NCBI GenBank assembly: GCA_958510825.1 | Contig: OY294046.1 | Location: 4,836,001 to 4,900,000, forward strand | Length of the DNA: 64,000 nucleotides | Source of the DNA: Brachypterus glaber | Taxonomy: Eukaryota; Arthropoda; Insecta; Coleoptera; Kateretidae | Direction of reading: 5' to 3' | Part shown: positions 1-12,500 of the stretch, in pieces | Numbering within the stretch: position 1 is the stretch's first letter | How the letters are laid out: every line of letters begins with the position of its first letter | Made by a program: the position numbers and the translations under genes | Notes under the pieces: model-generated | Database searches by the model: none | What the model was told of the DNA's origin: nothing | Seen by the model: only the letters and a program-made list of their open reading frames with translations

Positions 1-11
1 AAAAAATAGTA

Positions 12-131
12 TAAAGCACTCGTTTCATAACACGTTTTTAGCGCACGAGTACAAGTTTAGAAAACGAGCCGCTTGCGGCGAGTTTCTAAAGTACTAGTGC
101 TTTGGGTGTTATGGAACTAGTACTTTAATAT
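12..131. repeat. Hairpin repeat, family H copy 1
   Basis: Imperfect palindrome built from CGTTTTTAGCGCACGAGTAC and its complement around a GAGCCGCTTGCGGCGAG core. The same element recurs at 40340-40443 and 40962-41077. No coding capacity. Confidence 0.7.
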
Positions 132-440
132 ACTATAAAAACACCATCCTGGTATTAATAAGAATGCAAAGTTTTCAAACTAACACACGTCAATTAAATC
201 ATTGACATAGAGACGTAAAATTTGGAACAAATTTTGTTTATTACTTAGAAAATCTTTGTTCCAAATTTCAAGTCACTGGGCCAAAGCGTTTTTAAAATAC
301 CGCAGTGTAAACTTGTTTTACAAGCGACTTGCATCTTTTTCTCTTCTATATGACAGATATGCGCTTGATTTGTTGAAACAGCCCCGCGAAGCCCAAATTA
401 CCCCGTTCGACGGTAATAATTTAGTATTCCATTTACTTAC
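132..440. repeat. Intron sequence with a dispersed repeat
   Basis: Start of pHCl intron 6. About 190-350 resembles stretches near 12730/13310-13420 and 56100-56190 (shared GACATAGAGAC ... AATTTGGAACAAA ... CAAATTTCAAGTC), so it is a dispersed repeat. No exon seen. Confidence 0.5.
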
Positions 441-581
441 CTCGCCAACTTGATTTTGTCGGACAAATAATGGTTTGGTTTTCGATCAAGTAGGCATTTA
501 GCGTTGTCAAACTCGGAGACTTCCGTAGAACGTCTTCGTCGTTTTTCCACACGTATTTTATCGCCGTCATCTCGTACGATA
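441..581 (-). CDS. pHCl: pHCl exon 6 (post-Cys-loop region, last exon in the window)
   Basis: 141 bases, acceptor in a T-rich tract (TTTTTTTAG), donor GTAAGT starting at 440. It completes Ile179 and reads [20 protein letters not shown], then [20 protein letters not shown] and TKSSWR, ending on the first base of the next codon. In this family the next exon continues with a short Cys-containing stretch into the first transmembrane helix; no such sequence was found in 1-440, so it lies outside. The cysteine in ICPT probably pairs with that downstream cysteine (inference from GluCl/GlyR-type channels). Confidence 0.92.
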
Positions 582-3500
582 CTAAAAAAAAAATGAAAAT
601 GTATTATAGGTAAAATTTATGGAAGTTGCGAGAAATTGCTTGTTTAACCCTCTGGCGGGCGACTAGAGATAATGTTGGTACAACCAACTAAGAAAATTTT
701 GGTTCCCGCAAAGTTGCCTGCACTTTCCCGGCTACTTAATAACGTAACTACTTTTTAACCAACGAAATAATAACCAACGAACTAACAACTCTTCTCTCTA
801 GAATACGCATACCGTTAATATAAAGTATCGTCAACATCTCGGTTTGTTTGTAAACAAATAGTAGGTATATTCAGGCCTGAACAATAACAATTACCAGTAA
901 CTGTTATTGTTTTCTCTGTTAGAACAAAGCTGTGCGAGTAAGACTGACAAATGTATATGTTAGCTACGTGATTGTCAGTTTTTACAAATGAAAAGTCTTC
1001 ACTCTAGAATAGGCATTTCATTTGTAAAAACTGACAAAAACGTAGCCAACATATACATTTGTCTGTCTTACTCGCACAGCTTTGTTCTGACAGATACAAC
1101 AATAACAGTTACTGGTAATTGTTATTGTTCAGGCCTGAATATACCTACTGTTTGTTTACAAACAAACCGAGATGTTGGCGATATTTTATATTAACGGTAT
1201 GCGTATTCTAGAGAGAAGAGTTCTTAGTTCGTTGTTTTTAACCGACTTCCAAAAAAGGAGGAGGTTATCAATTCGACATTGTGTGACTTTCTTTTTTTTA
1301 TGTTTGTTCCCGTATAACTTTGGAACAAAAATTTAACAGATGTCGGTACTGTTTTCCTGGAAAGGGACTATCCAAAGACTCGCATAACAAGCATAGTACA
1401 TAAGAATGCGATGCCAGGATTGGCTTGATGTGTCGTCATGTATCTTGTAATGGTTCTTTTGTGAGCCTCTGGATATGCCTTAAGTTGTAATTGTAACCTA
1501 AAAATTTGACGTTTTCCTTGTGTTCAATATAATTTACGTTTGTACAATATGTAGAATATGCTAATTTAGTGTGAGTGTATGAAGAATAAATCAAAAAAGT
1601 ACCTTTTTCAATACTATATTAAAATAACGATAAGTATAACCATTTTTTTATGAAACTTTCTCTTCTTTTATTTACTTTAACTACAGTTAATCACTGTCAT
1701 AGACAAAAAATGTCACAATATTTTATATGTTAAAAGGTTCAAGTTTTTAACCAATGATGTAGCTTGATAATCGCGGGAATTTTAAACTACTATTTTGCAT
1801 AATTGGACGGACTATAGTAAAAATATACTTCTATCTTAATTGTTTAGGGATAAATATTTTAATTGTTTAGGGATATAGTTATTTATGTTACTAGTGGGTA
1901 AAGTAAGATATTGCCCATGAGAAAATTAACCTGTGAAGCGTCAGCCAAGCAGGTTAATTTTCGAGAGGGCAATAACGGTTTACCCATGAGTGCCATACAA
2001 GGTTTCATCCAATAAATAGCTTAGGAATTCATATTTTTATTAAAAATTTTAATGATATTTACAAGAAAATAATTTGACAAGTGACAGTTGATGGGATAAA
2101 ATAAACAATTATCCACTCAATAAAGTAAAAGCCACGCGGGTTATTATTGAGTTTATCGATTTAAAATAAAGCTGGCAATTGTCTTATTATCTGTATGTAT
2201 TGGATAAATATTTTAATGCCGCATGTGTCAAAGTTTCAACTGCAAATTGTTTTGGTAAATATTGTTACTGTTTTCTGTGTTAAAAATAGTGCAACAGTTT
2301 ATACTTGGACAATAAAAGTGTCCACAGCGCGCCATCCAGAGGGTTAATACATAATGCAGATCTTAGTGTTACCACAATGTCTTTAGCAAAGTGGATTAAA
2401 CGAAGAGCTGAGGGAGTTGTGAACTCTGGCAAACTGTGTAAGGGAAAAACGTTTTAAAATATGCATTATTTACTTATAAACTGTGCTAACTAACGACACT
2501 GTAAAAAAAGACAACTGCAGTTGCCATGGTTTGGACTTTTAGACGGATTTTCCATAGAAGAAAGAAGCAATGTTATTATTATACTAGTCACTGCGCGCAA
2601 TTTTGCAAAATCGTCTTAGACAAAAAATTCTTGGATACAAATGTATTTCATGAAAAAATAAGAAATTTTGCAAAAATGTCCGTCTGTCCGGTCGTCTGTC
2701 CGTCCGTCCGTCGGATGTCACGTTTGGACTTTTGGACACGAAAACTCAAGAACGAGTCAATTTCGAGCACAAAAAATTATCGCTCGGTCGATCGCTCGAA
2801 AGTACGTTCTGTCCGGGAAATCTTGTGGGCACGATAACTTAAGAATTTGACATACAGGTATGTTACCAACAGTTCTCGCTCGGGATTGTTTTTGGTGATT
2901 ATTGAGGTGCGGCAAGGGGGGCAAATGGGGAAAAATACATATTTTTTACAAAAATTTGAAAATTGCTATATAGGGGTTTTTAAGGTTGGTGAAATTGAAT
3001 CTGATATTACCCGCGGGGGTAAGGGGGTAGATATTTTTAAATATTTTCAATATTTTCGTTAAAATTGGCATATAGGGATTTTTGGGGTCGAAGAATCTGA
3101 ATTTTATGAAAAAATTTATCTAAATTCACCCCCTGAGGGGCGGGGGGTAGTTTTCATGAAAACTGTTATATTGGGGTTTTTGAGGTTTCTGAAAGTGAAT
3201 CTGATAATAAAAAAATTCTAACCCCATCCTCTGATATTGGGGTTTTTGAGATCGCTAAAACTAAATCTTAAAATATATTTTTTTCCAAATCCACCTCTTG
3301 AGGTGCGGGGGGTAGTTTTCGTGAAAATTGGTATATTGAGGTTGCCGAAAGTGAATCTGATAATAAAAAATTAATTTCACGCTCGAAGGTGAAAATGGGA
3401 AAGCTCCTTTACTGGGCATTGTATTTTTACAAAAATAGCCATGAAACTACCGAGAATATTTTGAGTGTACATAGTAAACCTAAAATAAAACGTATCGAAA

Positions 3501-6500
3501 AATGTAAACGAAAAAACGAAGAAAAGAAAGTTTGTAATATAAATAATAAAAGTTTCCTTATCTCAGACCAGAATGGAAAATTTAGAATTTTCATGCAGAT
3601 ATTTCAATAAATTATATAGATACGCCCATCGAACAAGTAAACAGAGGCGCCGATTTTTATTACATCGGCACTTAGTCCTACTAAGAGTGCCGATGTATTG
3701 AAATCTTCGCCGAAAAGTCAAAATCTTTGACCAGGTTTTTTTTTACATTTCTCGACGTTTTAGACGATTCTGAGTCGAAATCAGTAAAAAAAAAATTTGC
3801 GTCCGTCTGTCTGTCTGTCTGGGTGTAAACTCTCTAACTCCAGTTCTACAAGAGATATCGACTTGCGGTTTTTTGCATATTGTTTCTTATCGTATTCCGA
3901 ATAGCTGATTAGATTTTGGGGGTAAACGATTGGGGGTAAGGGGGTAAAAATAGGGTAAAACTCCTATTTTTAGCGTTTTTTGTTTATAAGTAAGGCAATT
4001 AGATAAGATAAGATAAGATAAATTTATTTAAGGATCTCGAGAATTATTATTGTATTTGGTTAATTTAGCACATATAAAAGATAATTTTAAATTGGTTAAA
4101 AAATGTTATAAACAACGTTTTCCTAAAACGCATTGTTTTCGAGATATTGGCGTTTAAAGCAGTAAAAGGTGTTTTTAGCATATCTCACATATTTATAACC
4201 CGATTTCAAAAAATTTATTTGACATATGTTTATAGGAACTTTTTCATATTTGTGGTGTAGAATCACCCCTTAAAAAAAGTAAAGGTATTTAAGTATTATA
4301 AATTTCATTTAAAGAAAAAGAATAGAAGCTATTGCCCTTAACCCTTTGGGGACTAGGGAACGTTCAAGTATTACGTAACGCAAATTTTGATCATTTTGGA
4401 CCTCGACCCCCTCCCTGTCCAAAAAGTCCAAACGCAATTTTCCTATATCATTAACATGGGCATTTGAAACACGTAAGACAACTTGAACTATTTTTTTTTA
4501 ATATATTTCATATTTGTAACTTTAAAAATGTTGGAGGGGACATAGGGGGATTATTTTAATGAAAAGGGGGTCGTGTAATTTATCATAAAATTCTCTATAG
4601 ATAGATATAAAAGATAGTTTGAGCCGTCTTATTTACGTGTTCAAAATTTAAAATCGATATCTATACGGTTGCTGCGTATAGTAAAGTACACTGTCTTAAT
4701 TTTATTTTTTAACTGTTATTTATTTAAACTAAATTAAATTGTTTGATATTTACAAATTTAAAAAATCTATATAAAACATTTTACTATTCCTTAAAACGAC
4801 TTTTGTTTGATTAACGCAGTCGTCCCTCCGAAGTGACTGATCGATTTCGTGCTTTTTAGCACTCTTCAGAGCCACATATCGGTAGTAGGGACAACTACGA
4901 AAATCAAATCCTTTCCATATATCTCTATATAGAGTTTAAAAATCGTTGTAAGGAAAAGCAAAAACAGCTAGCGACATCTACTGCTAAAAGCAGAGACTGG
5001 ATAAACCTATCGACAGTCCAAAAAAGGAAGCAGTTATTGGTTTCAAGAACCTATTGCACGCTGTCGATAGGGGGCAGATTAATCAATGCCACGGTGGACA
5101 TTGCCGCCAATTGAATCCTAAACGCTAGGAGGTCACCTTTTACAGTGGTATCTGAATTAATAAACTAAATTAAATTGTTTGATATTTACAAATTTTTATA
5201 TAGATTTGATTCAAAGTGTTTTTGAAATATCTTAGTGTAAACTTGTTACGCGAATTTCGCAAAGGACTTGCATCCTTAATCCGAACAAATGCAAATTTGT
5301 AATTTTCACTACCGTCAACGAATAAATAAATAAATTACTAGTTAGTAAAACGAGAGTCTCTTTTGTTTGTAGTGGAAGAAGTGTCATATATAAAACCTCG
5401 CCAGTATATTATGAACAGTGCCCGGCGTATTTGTAGTTATAGTCCAGTCTTCAAGTTAATAAAAGAGTAAGAAATTCTTGATCCTTACTCATATTGGAGT
5501 TGATTTAAATAAACCATAGAAAAAATGTTATCTCTCCAAAATATAAATTTATTGTCTATTAAACAAACATTACAGCGACAATTGTTTCGACTTTTTTAAC
5601 ATAAAGTCATTTTCAAGCTACAAATAATGAAAAATTAGGTTGAAAATGGTACAATTCCTTTTAGAAAAACTTACTTTTTAAATTTATAAACAAATTAACT
5701 TGAGTACACATTATTAGAAATGTCATACTGACCTTAACTATATTATTTTTATAAAATCTTAAAAATTTAAACAAAAAGAAAACTACAATAAGTTAAAATA
5801 AAATAAATTAATGAAATCTAAAATTTAAAATTGAATGAAAATCTGGGACATCTATCATAAAATAATCCAAACTATATTTCAAACAGACTAAAGGAATTAT
5901 CTTTAAACTGCGAAAAAGTAGTTAAACATAAAAAAGGAAAAAGATTAATTTATATTTAACTTGGTAATTGGAATAAAATTGGAGAGGTGTCAGCAAATTC
6001 ACATCAAAAACTCAAAAACAAACCAAAAAGGGAACAAAATTTTTGGAAAAGTTTTTAAACAAAAATATTTATTCCAAAGATTAATGCTCTGTAAGGGGGC
6101 AGGCAACAATCTCCGGACTTTTTCGTTTTTCAAAAGAGATCTTTTTTAAATTTTTGTTTTTTTTTGAACTTTTTTTAAATTCTGTTTTCAAAAAAAAATT
6201 CGCCTTTCGCAAAAAAAAAGTAAATTGTAAAAAAAAGCTCTTTTTGAATATTTTTTTTTAAGTATTAGGGTTAATGCATTATACCATTTATCATTTTAGT
6301 ATATAATGGAATGCGTAGCATTCACGGCTTGTTATTATTATATCTTATACTTACTACTTTCCATTGCAAACGAACACAAAGGATCATCAAAGGGAAATAT
6401 ATTGAGGCGGCCTTGGCATGATAATATCAGATGCCTCCTGAAAAATAAACACACCGCTAAAAATTATCTGCATATTTACAAATTTGTACTTGAATTAAAT

Positions 6501-9500
6501 TATCTACAGTTGTCTTTTTATATTCAATAAAATCTGATCATGTTCTATCATTTTAAAGTAATTACAGAATTTTTATGGTTGTTTTACCCAGTCATCAACA
6601 CGAACTCAGAATTTGACCAATAAAATGCACAGGCCCACAAAAAAATATTTTTCTTGGATTCCAATATGATATTTCTATGTATTTTTTCCCGCTGAAATTG
6701 AATCCGCAATCTGTTTAACCCCTACACGTCACGATTTTGACATAACCTCAAAAAAAACACCCGAAAAACTACTGAAACTGGTAAAATTATCTATGCCATA
6801 CCACTGTCACCTTCCTGTCCCTAAATTACTAATTCTATAATCCCATGACCTCATAATCCCCTAACCTCATAATACCATAGCCGCATAACCTCAAAACCCC
6901 GTAACCTCATTAAGTATCATAGAAAAATCTAGTTTGGGACAACAGAACAAATTCTTGAGTTTTTTTTTGTGGAACATAGTCATAGGTAAGTAACTCTATA
7001 ACCCCAAAATCCCCTAACATCCTAACCTCAAAATCCCTTCACTTCGTAATCCCGTATACTATATCCCCTTAATTCCGTTATCCTATTCTGTTGAATAACA
7101 GTTTCTTTTGCGTGCGGTTTGATTTTCAAATTAAAAAAGCTATAGCTTGGTGATTAATTTCTGTTAAAATGTGGCTGTTATAAAAATAATAATACTTCTA
7201 AAACCGTTCTATGTATATTATAAATATATAAATTGATTTTACAGTTGGGCCGCGTTAAGCAGAAAGCTACCTACCCATGTTGTGAGATGACAGTAAATTA
7301 TTGAACTTTTTTCCTAATAACTTTTAAACGTTTTGACTAAAACACTTAAAATTAAACATTTATTTCACTTGTTCATGTGTCAGAACATGTACAAAATACA
7401 GTGCGGTCCAAAAGTCACCCCCCCTTTTAACTTTTGAACGAGTTATCGACTTGAAATTTAGAACTTAAATAAGACAACTTAATCTATCTTTTAGCATATA
7501 TTTGATATTTTCAGCTCTTAAAATGTGGGCAGGGGGGGGGGACATTTTTTTAAATGGAAAGGGGGGTCGTGTGATACATCATTTTAAAGCTTATAAAATT
7601 CTCTATTTAAACTAACATTTTTAATTTTTTTAAAAATGCTTTTTAAGGTTTTGATTTTTCAATTATTTGTGCTAAAACATTCGATTTTTTAAGTTTTTTT
7701 TTTTATAAATTTTTATTTATGTCAACTAAAATTAGTTTAAAAGTATAATTAACATTTTTTTATGATGAAATTAGGCATTTTTAAAAAATTATTTGTTTTT
7801 TTTAGAGGAATTTTGACATTAATACCCATTTTCAACCCCATTTTAAACCCATTTTTTTTTTTAATTTAAAAATATGGAGTTAAATGGAGAATTTTATAAG
7901 CTTTAAAATGATGTATTACACGACCCCCCTTTCCATTTAAAAAAATGTGCCCCCATGCCCCCTGCCCACATTTTAAAAGCTGAAAGTATTAAATATATGC
8001 TAAAAGATAGTTTAAGTTGTCTTATTTAAAAGTTCCAAATTTGAAGTCGATATCTCAACTGGTTCAAAAGTTAAGAGGGGGGGGGGGGTGACTTTTGGAC
8101 CGCTCTGTATGTAATCTTTAATTCAATTCCTATAAAAGATATTGGGTAAAATGTTCCGTAACCTACTGTCATCTCACAATATGGGCTGGTAGCTTTCTGC
8201 TCAACGCAGCCCAATTAAAATTTTGTTTCTTTAATTTATTTTAGTGGAGAAATACAGATTAATCAGTTAACATGTATTTGAAATAGGGTAGGAAATTTTA
8301 ACAGGTGATTCTACATGTTAAAATATGACAAAAAGTTCCTATAAACATATGTCTAAAAATGCGTCATAAGGGAGCTACGCCCCTTTGAAAGTGGCTAAAA
8401 AAATCGGTTTTTATTTAATAACTCAGGAACCCTTTGAGATATATTAACGAGGTTTTGCACGTCAATTAATCCTAATAAGGCCCATCTTTGTATGTCATTT
8501 TCACGTACTTATTTAAACCAGGGGTGTGCGAAACGGGGGGCCTTATCAGTTTTTTGTCCCAAACTTTTTTCTGTGTAACTTTTTTGCAATTTTATTTTTG
8601 AAATATGATTCCACAGGTCAAAATACATAAAAACGGTACTCTTGTTGTAATACTGTAGGATTAACCGTTTTCGAGAAAAGTTCATTTGAAGGTGAAATTT
8701 CACGGTTCGAGGACGAACAATTAAATACTAAAATGTCGAAAACCAAAATTTTAATGATAATTTTTTGTCCTCGAACCGTGGAATTTCACCTTCAAATGAA
8801 TTTTTCTCGAAAACGGTTAATCCTACAGTATTACAACAAGAGTACCTTTTATATGTATTTTGACCTGGGGAATCATATTTCAAAAATAAAATTGCAAAAA
8901 AGTTACACAGAAAAAAGTTTGGGACAAAAAACTGATAAGCCCCCCCGTTTCGCACACCCCTGGTTGAAATAAGTACACGAAAATAACACATAAAAACGGG
9001 CCTTGGTAGGATTAGTTGACCTGCACAACCTCGATGATATATCTCAAAGGGTTCCTGAGTTATTAAATAAAAACCGATTTTTTTAGCCACTTTCAAAGGG
9101 GCGTAGCTCCATTATGACGCATTTTTAGACATATGTCTATAGGAACTTTTTGTCATATTTTATGATGTAGAATCATCTGTTGAAATTTCCGACCCTATTT
9201 CAAATACACCTTGTATATTTTGAGGTTGTTATAGAAAAAAATATATTTTGTATGAAATGATTATAATAACTGTATCTGGTCAAAAAAACAGTTAGTTCAA
9301 GACCAAAAGTGACCAAAAGGTCATATTTCTTTATAAATATTACAGTAAAGGTGTAAGCATCTTCTTTTAAAAAGCTTAAAAATAACAAGTCTTAGTTAGC
9401 GGGCGAAAAAAACTCTTTGGCCCTAGGGCCACAAAGTTCAACTTTTCGCCCGTAAAGCATGAACAAAAAGTGTCGCTTTTAGAAACCATGGAGCTCTCTA

Positions 9501-12500
9501 CAACTAGAATTATGAAACAAAAGACGTCTACCCTATCTCTATCTCATTTGTGCTACACTTTTCAGCCAACAAAATAAATACTGTATTTGTTTTTCATACA
9601 ACAAATACAGTATTTATTTGGTTGGCCGGAAAGTGTAGCACTGAGCGGCACGAACGATCATAGCTAATGTGAATCTGTAGAACAATATAATTCTACTAAA
9701 ATTTAGATGGCGCCAGTAATTTCTTTAATAAAAATAAAATAGTTACACTTTTCGCCCGGCCAAGTAAGTATTGTATTTGTTCAACAAAGAACAAATACAG
9801 AATTTGTTTGGTTGTGTGGAAGTGGGAGTGTATGTATGTCTTCTATCCTTTTTGGGTAGAACTTTTGTCCCTGTCTAATCTAACGGGAGAAATCTCCATT
9901 GAATAAAAAGATAGTTTAAGTTGTCTTATTTACGTGTTCCAAATTAAAAGTCGATATCTTTACTCGTTTAAAAATTAAGAAAAACTGTCAAATGCAGTTA
10001 GCCGTTTGTGCGTATTACTGAACCTACCGCATGAGATAATTAACACTCCCGTTCCTGTAAATCCTTAGGGAAAAGTGCACTGGAATTAAAGGATCCTTAA
10101 AGTCCCCGTGCATAATAAAATAGGTGTCCGGCAGCCATATGTCATTGTGATGGTGGATGGCATTCAGAAAATCATAATTGCTCTGGTTCGAATACCGAAG
10201 TCGTGGATCGTACCATTGTTGCTGCAGTAAAAATTCCACTTCGTATTTCTGCAAAAAAATAAATAATTTAGAAAAGTATATTTCTGATAATCCTTGCTCA
10301 AATTGGAGCAGGCTCATAACTGGGGGGGTGCTGAGGTGTGCTTAGCACCCCTGACATGATTTTGAGCATCCCCTGGCAAAATAAGCTCTAGCAACCCCAC
10401 ACGGGGTGCTCAAGTCAAGTCAGAAGCCACCCCTGGTCGAAATTTAACGTTAGAATAATGTTAGAAAACTGTATAAAAGTACGTTATAAAATATGTGCAA
10501 AAGTCCCGCTTTTTAACGTTAGAATCAAACGTTAGTTACAAACGTTAATCTAACGTTAGATTTTTAAGTTAGAAATACGTTATAAGTACGTTCTAACTTT
10601 CGGAAGGGGCGTGGCCAGCTAGGAAATTTCTACCTGCATCATAAAATGGCAACGAGATAAATTTATTCATTTAAATAAATCTTAATATATTTTAAGGTGG
10701 CCCTAAATATTTTTCGTGTAATATGCAGTTATACTTCGATAAATACGTTTACTTCTCAGAAAAACTTTATATTTAGTTAGTTAATATTTATTTATACGTT
10801 CAGAATCTTAAAATATTTGTTCAATTCTAGTACAGCGTTGAAGACTTACTATAATTTTGACTTTTGGGGGATATTTTTTAAATTTTATCATAGAAATAAT
10901 AAATAATTATCAAACCTAGGCACATAGCTGTGTGAAATGAGTATTTTCTACTATAGCTTACGTATTAATAATGGAAATTAAAAAAATATTTAAAGTTAGA
11001 ATAAGGTTAGAAAAAGATTAGAATTTGGTTAGGAAACTAACGTTAGATTTATGTATTTTATAACGTTTTTGTCAAACGTTAGTTTTTAAGGTTAGATTTA
11101 TATATTTTATAACGTTTTTGTATAACGTTTGAGACTAAACATAAAAATGTCACTAATATAATGTTATGTTAAGTTATATTTATGTACTTTTCTACCAGGG
11201 TTCCCATTTATAATATAAATAAATTGAAATTGTGCTACTAGAATTAAATAAATAATTTATTGGCATAAAACCGGCAAAGGTAAAATAAAAGTTAATGCGA
11301 TTTTAATTAAATTTAAAACCACTATGCAAAACAAACCAAACATATTATATACTAAAATTTAATAAAATTTTCATTACCTACTGAAATTTTAATTTTCAGA
11401 TTTTTAGGAATATAAATTAATTTTTTATCAGACTGATTTAAAATAAATTAATGTTGAAACAAGCGAACTTAAAAGTACCCTATTTTTGTAGGATCTTTTG
11501 TAGGACTGTCTAGAGAAGAAAAATAGTTATTTATCCAATACATACAGATAATGAGACAATTACCAGCTTTATTTTAAATAGATAAACTCAATAATAACCC
11601 CCGCGTGGCTTTTACTTTATTGAGTGGATAATTATTTATTTTACCCACTCAATTGTCACTTGTCAAATTATTTTTTTGTAAATGTCATTAAAATTTTTAA
11701 TAAAAATATGAATTCCTATATTCCAATATCTTACTTTACCCACTAGTACCATAAATAACTATTATGGTACTAGTGGGTAAAGTAAATTGCCCATGAGAAA
11801 ATTAACCTGCGAGGCGTCAGCCAAGCAGATTAATTTTCGAGAGGGCAATATCGGTTTACCCATGAATGCCATACAAGGTTTTATCCAATAAATAGCTTAG
11901 GAATTCATATATTTATTAAAAATTTTAATGATATTTACAAGAAAATAATTTGACAAGTGACAGTTGAGTGGATAAAATAAATAATTATCCACTCAATAAA
12001 GTAAAAGCCACGCGGGGGTTATTATTGAGTTTATCTATTTAAAATAATGCTGGTAATTGTCTCATTATCTGTATATATAGGATAAAAGTTTTTTTTTTGT
12101 TTTGTATTAAATTTAAAAATTACAATACAAATACAAAAATATTTTTTTCTTATTATACTTTTCACAGCGCGGAAGCGCAAGAAGAGCATAATACGGTTGT
12201 TTTGAATTTTCCAAAACGTCCAAAACACGTCCAAAAAAACGCTATAGACAAAAAATTCTTAGATGCAAATGTATGACGAAAACATAGGTAACTTTGAAAA
12301 TTTCTGTCTGTCCGTCCGTCCGTCCGACGTAACGTTTTTTGCAACCACGATAAGGGGCTGTCCATATATTACGTATCGCAATTTTTCAAAAAAATACTAG
12401 GTACCTCTTTTTACACTGAGTGTCATATATAACACGTATATTATTTATGCACAAAATAATACACACATTGAACTTTTTAAAAAAATTGAAAAAAAGCTAA

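Larger units (their letters stand above)
648..2343. mobile_element. piggyBac-like non-autonomous element, TTAA-flanked, with other elements inside
   Basis: The left end starts CCCTCTGGCGGGCG just after TTAA (644-647). The right end is the complement of CCCTCTGGATGGCGCG, followed by TTAA (2344-2347). TTAA target duplication and CCCT termini are hallmarks of the piggyBac superfamily. No transposase is visible. It contains a 470 bp palindrome (772-1238) and an element of family M (1876-2208). It sits in pHCl intron 5. Confidence 0.65.

Noticed and set aside
2388..2456. Possible plus exon (Met-Ser-Leu-Ala-Lys-Trp...)
   Set aside because: Short frame with no clear acceptor, no known motif and no partner exon.
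6840..7080. Interstitial telomeric repeat
   Set aside because: Units vary (CCTCATAA, CCCCTAACC, CCTAACCTC) and do not form runs of the insect TTAGG unit.
8728..9096. 122-codon minus ORF as a gene
   Set aside because: It lies inside the foldback arms, and the same peptide pieces appear mirrored in the ORFs at 8509 and 8733.
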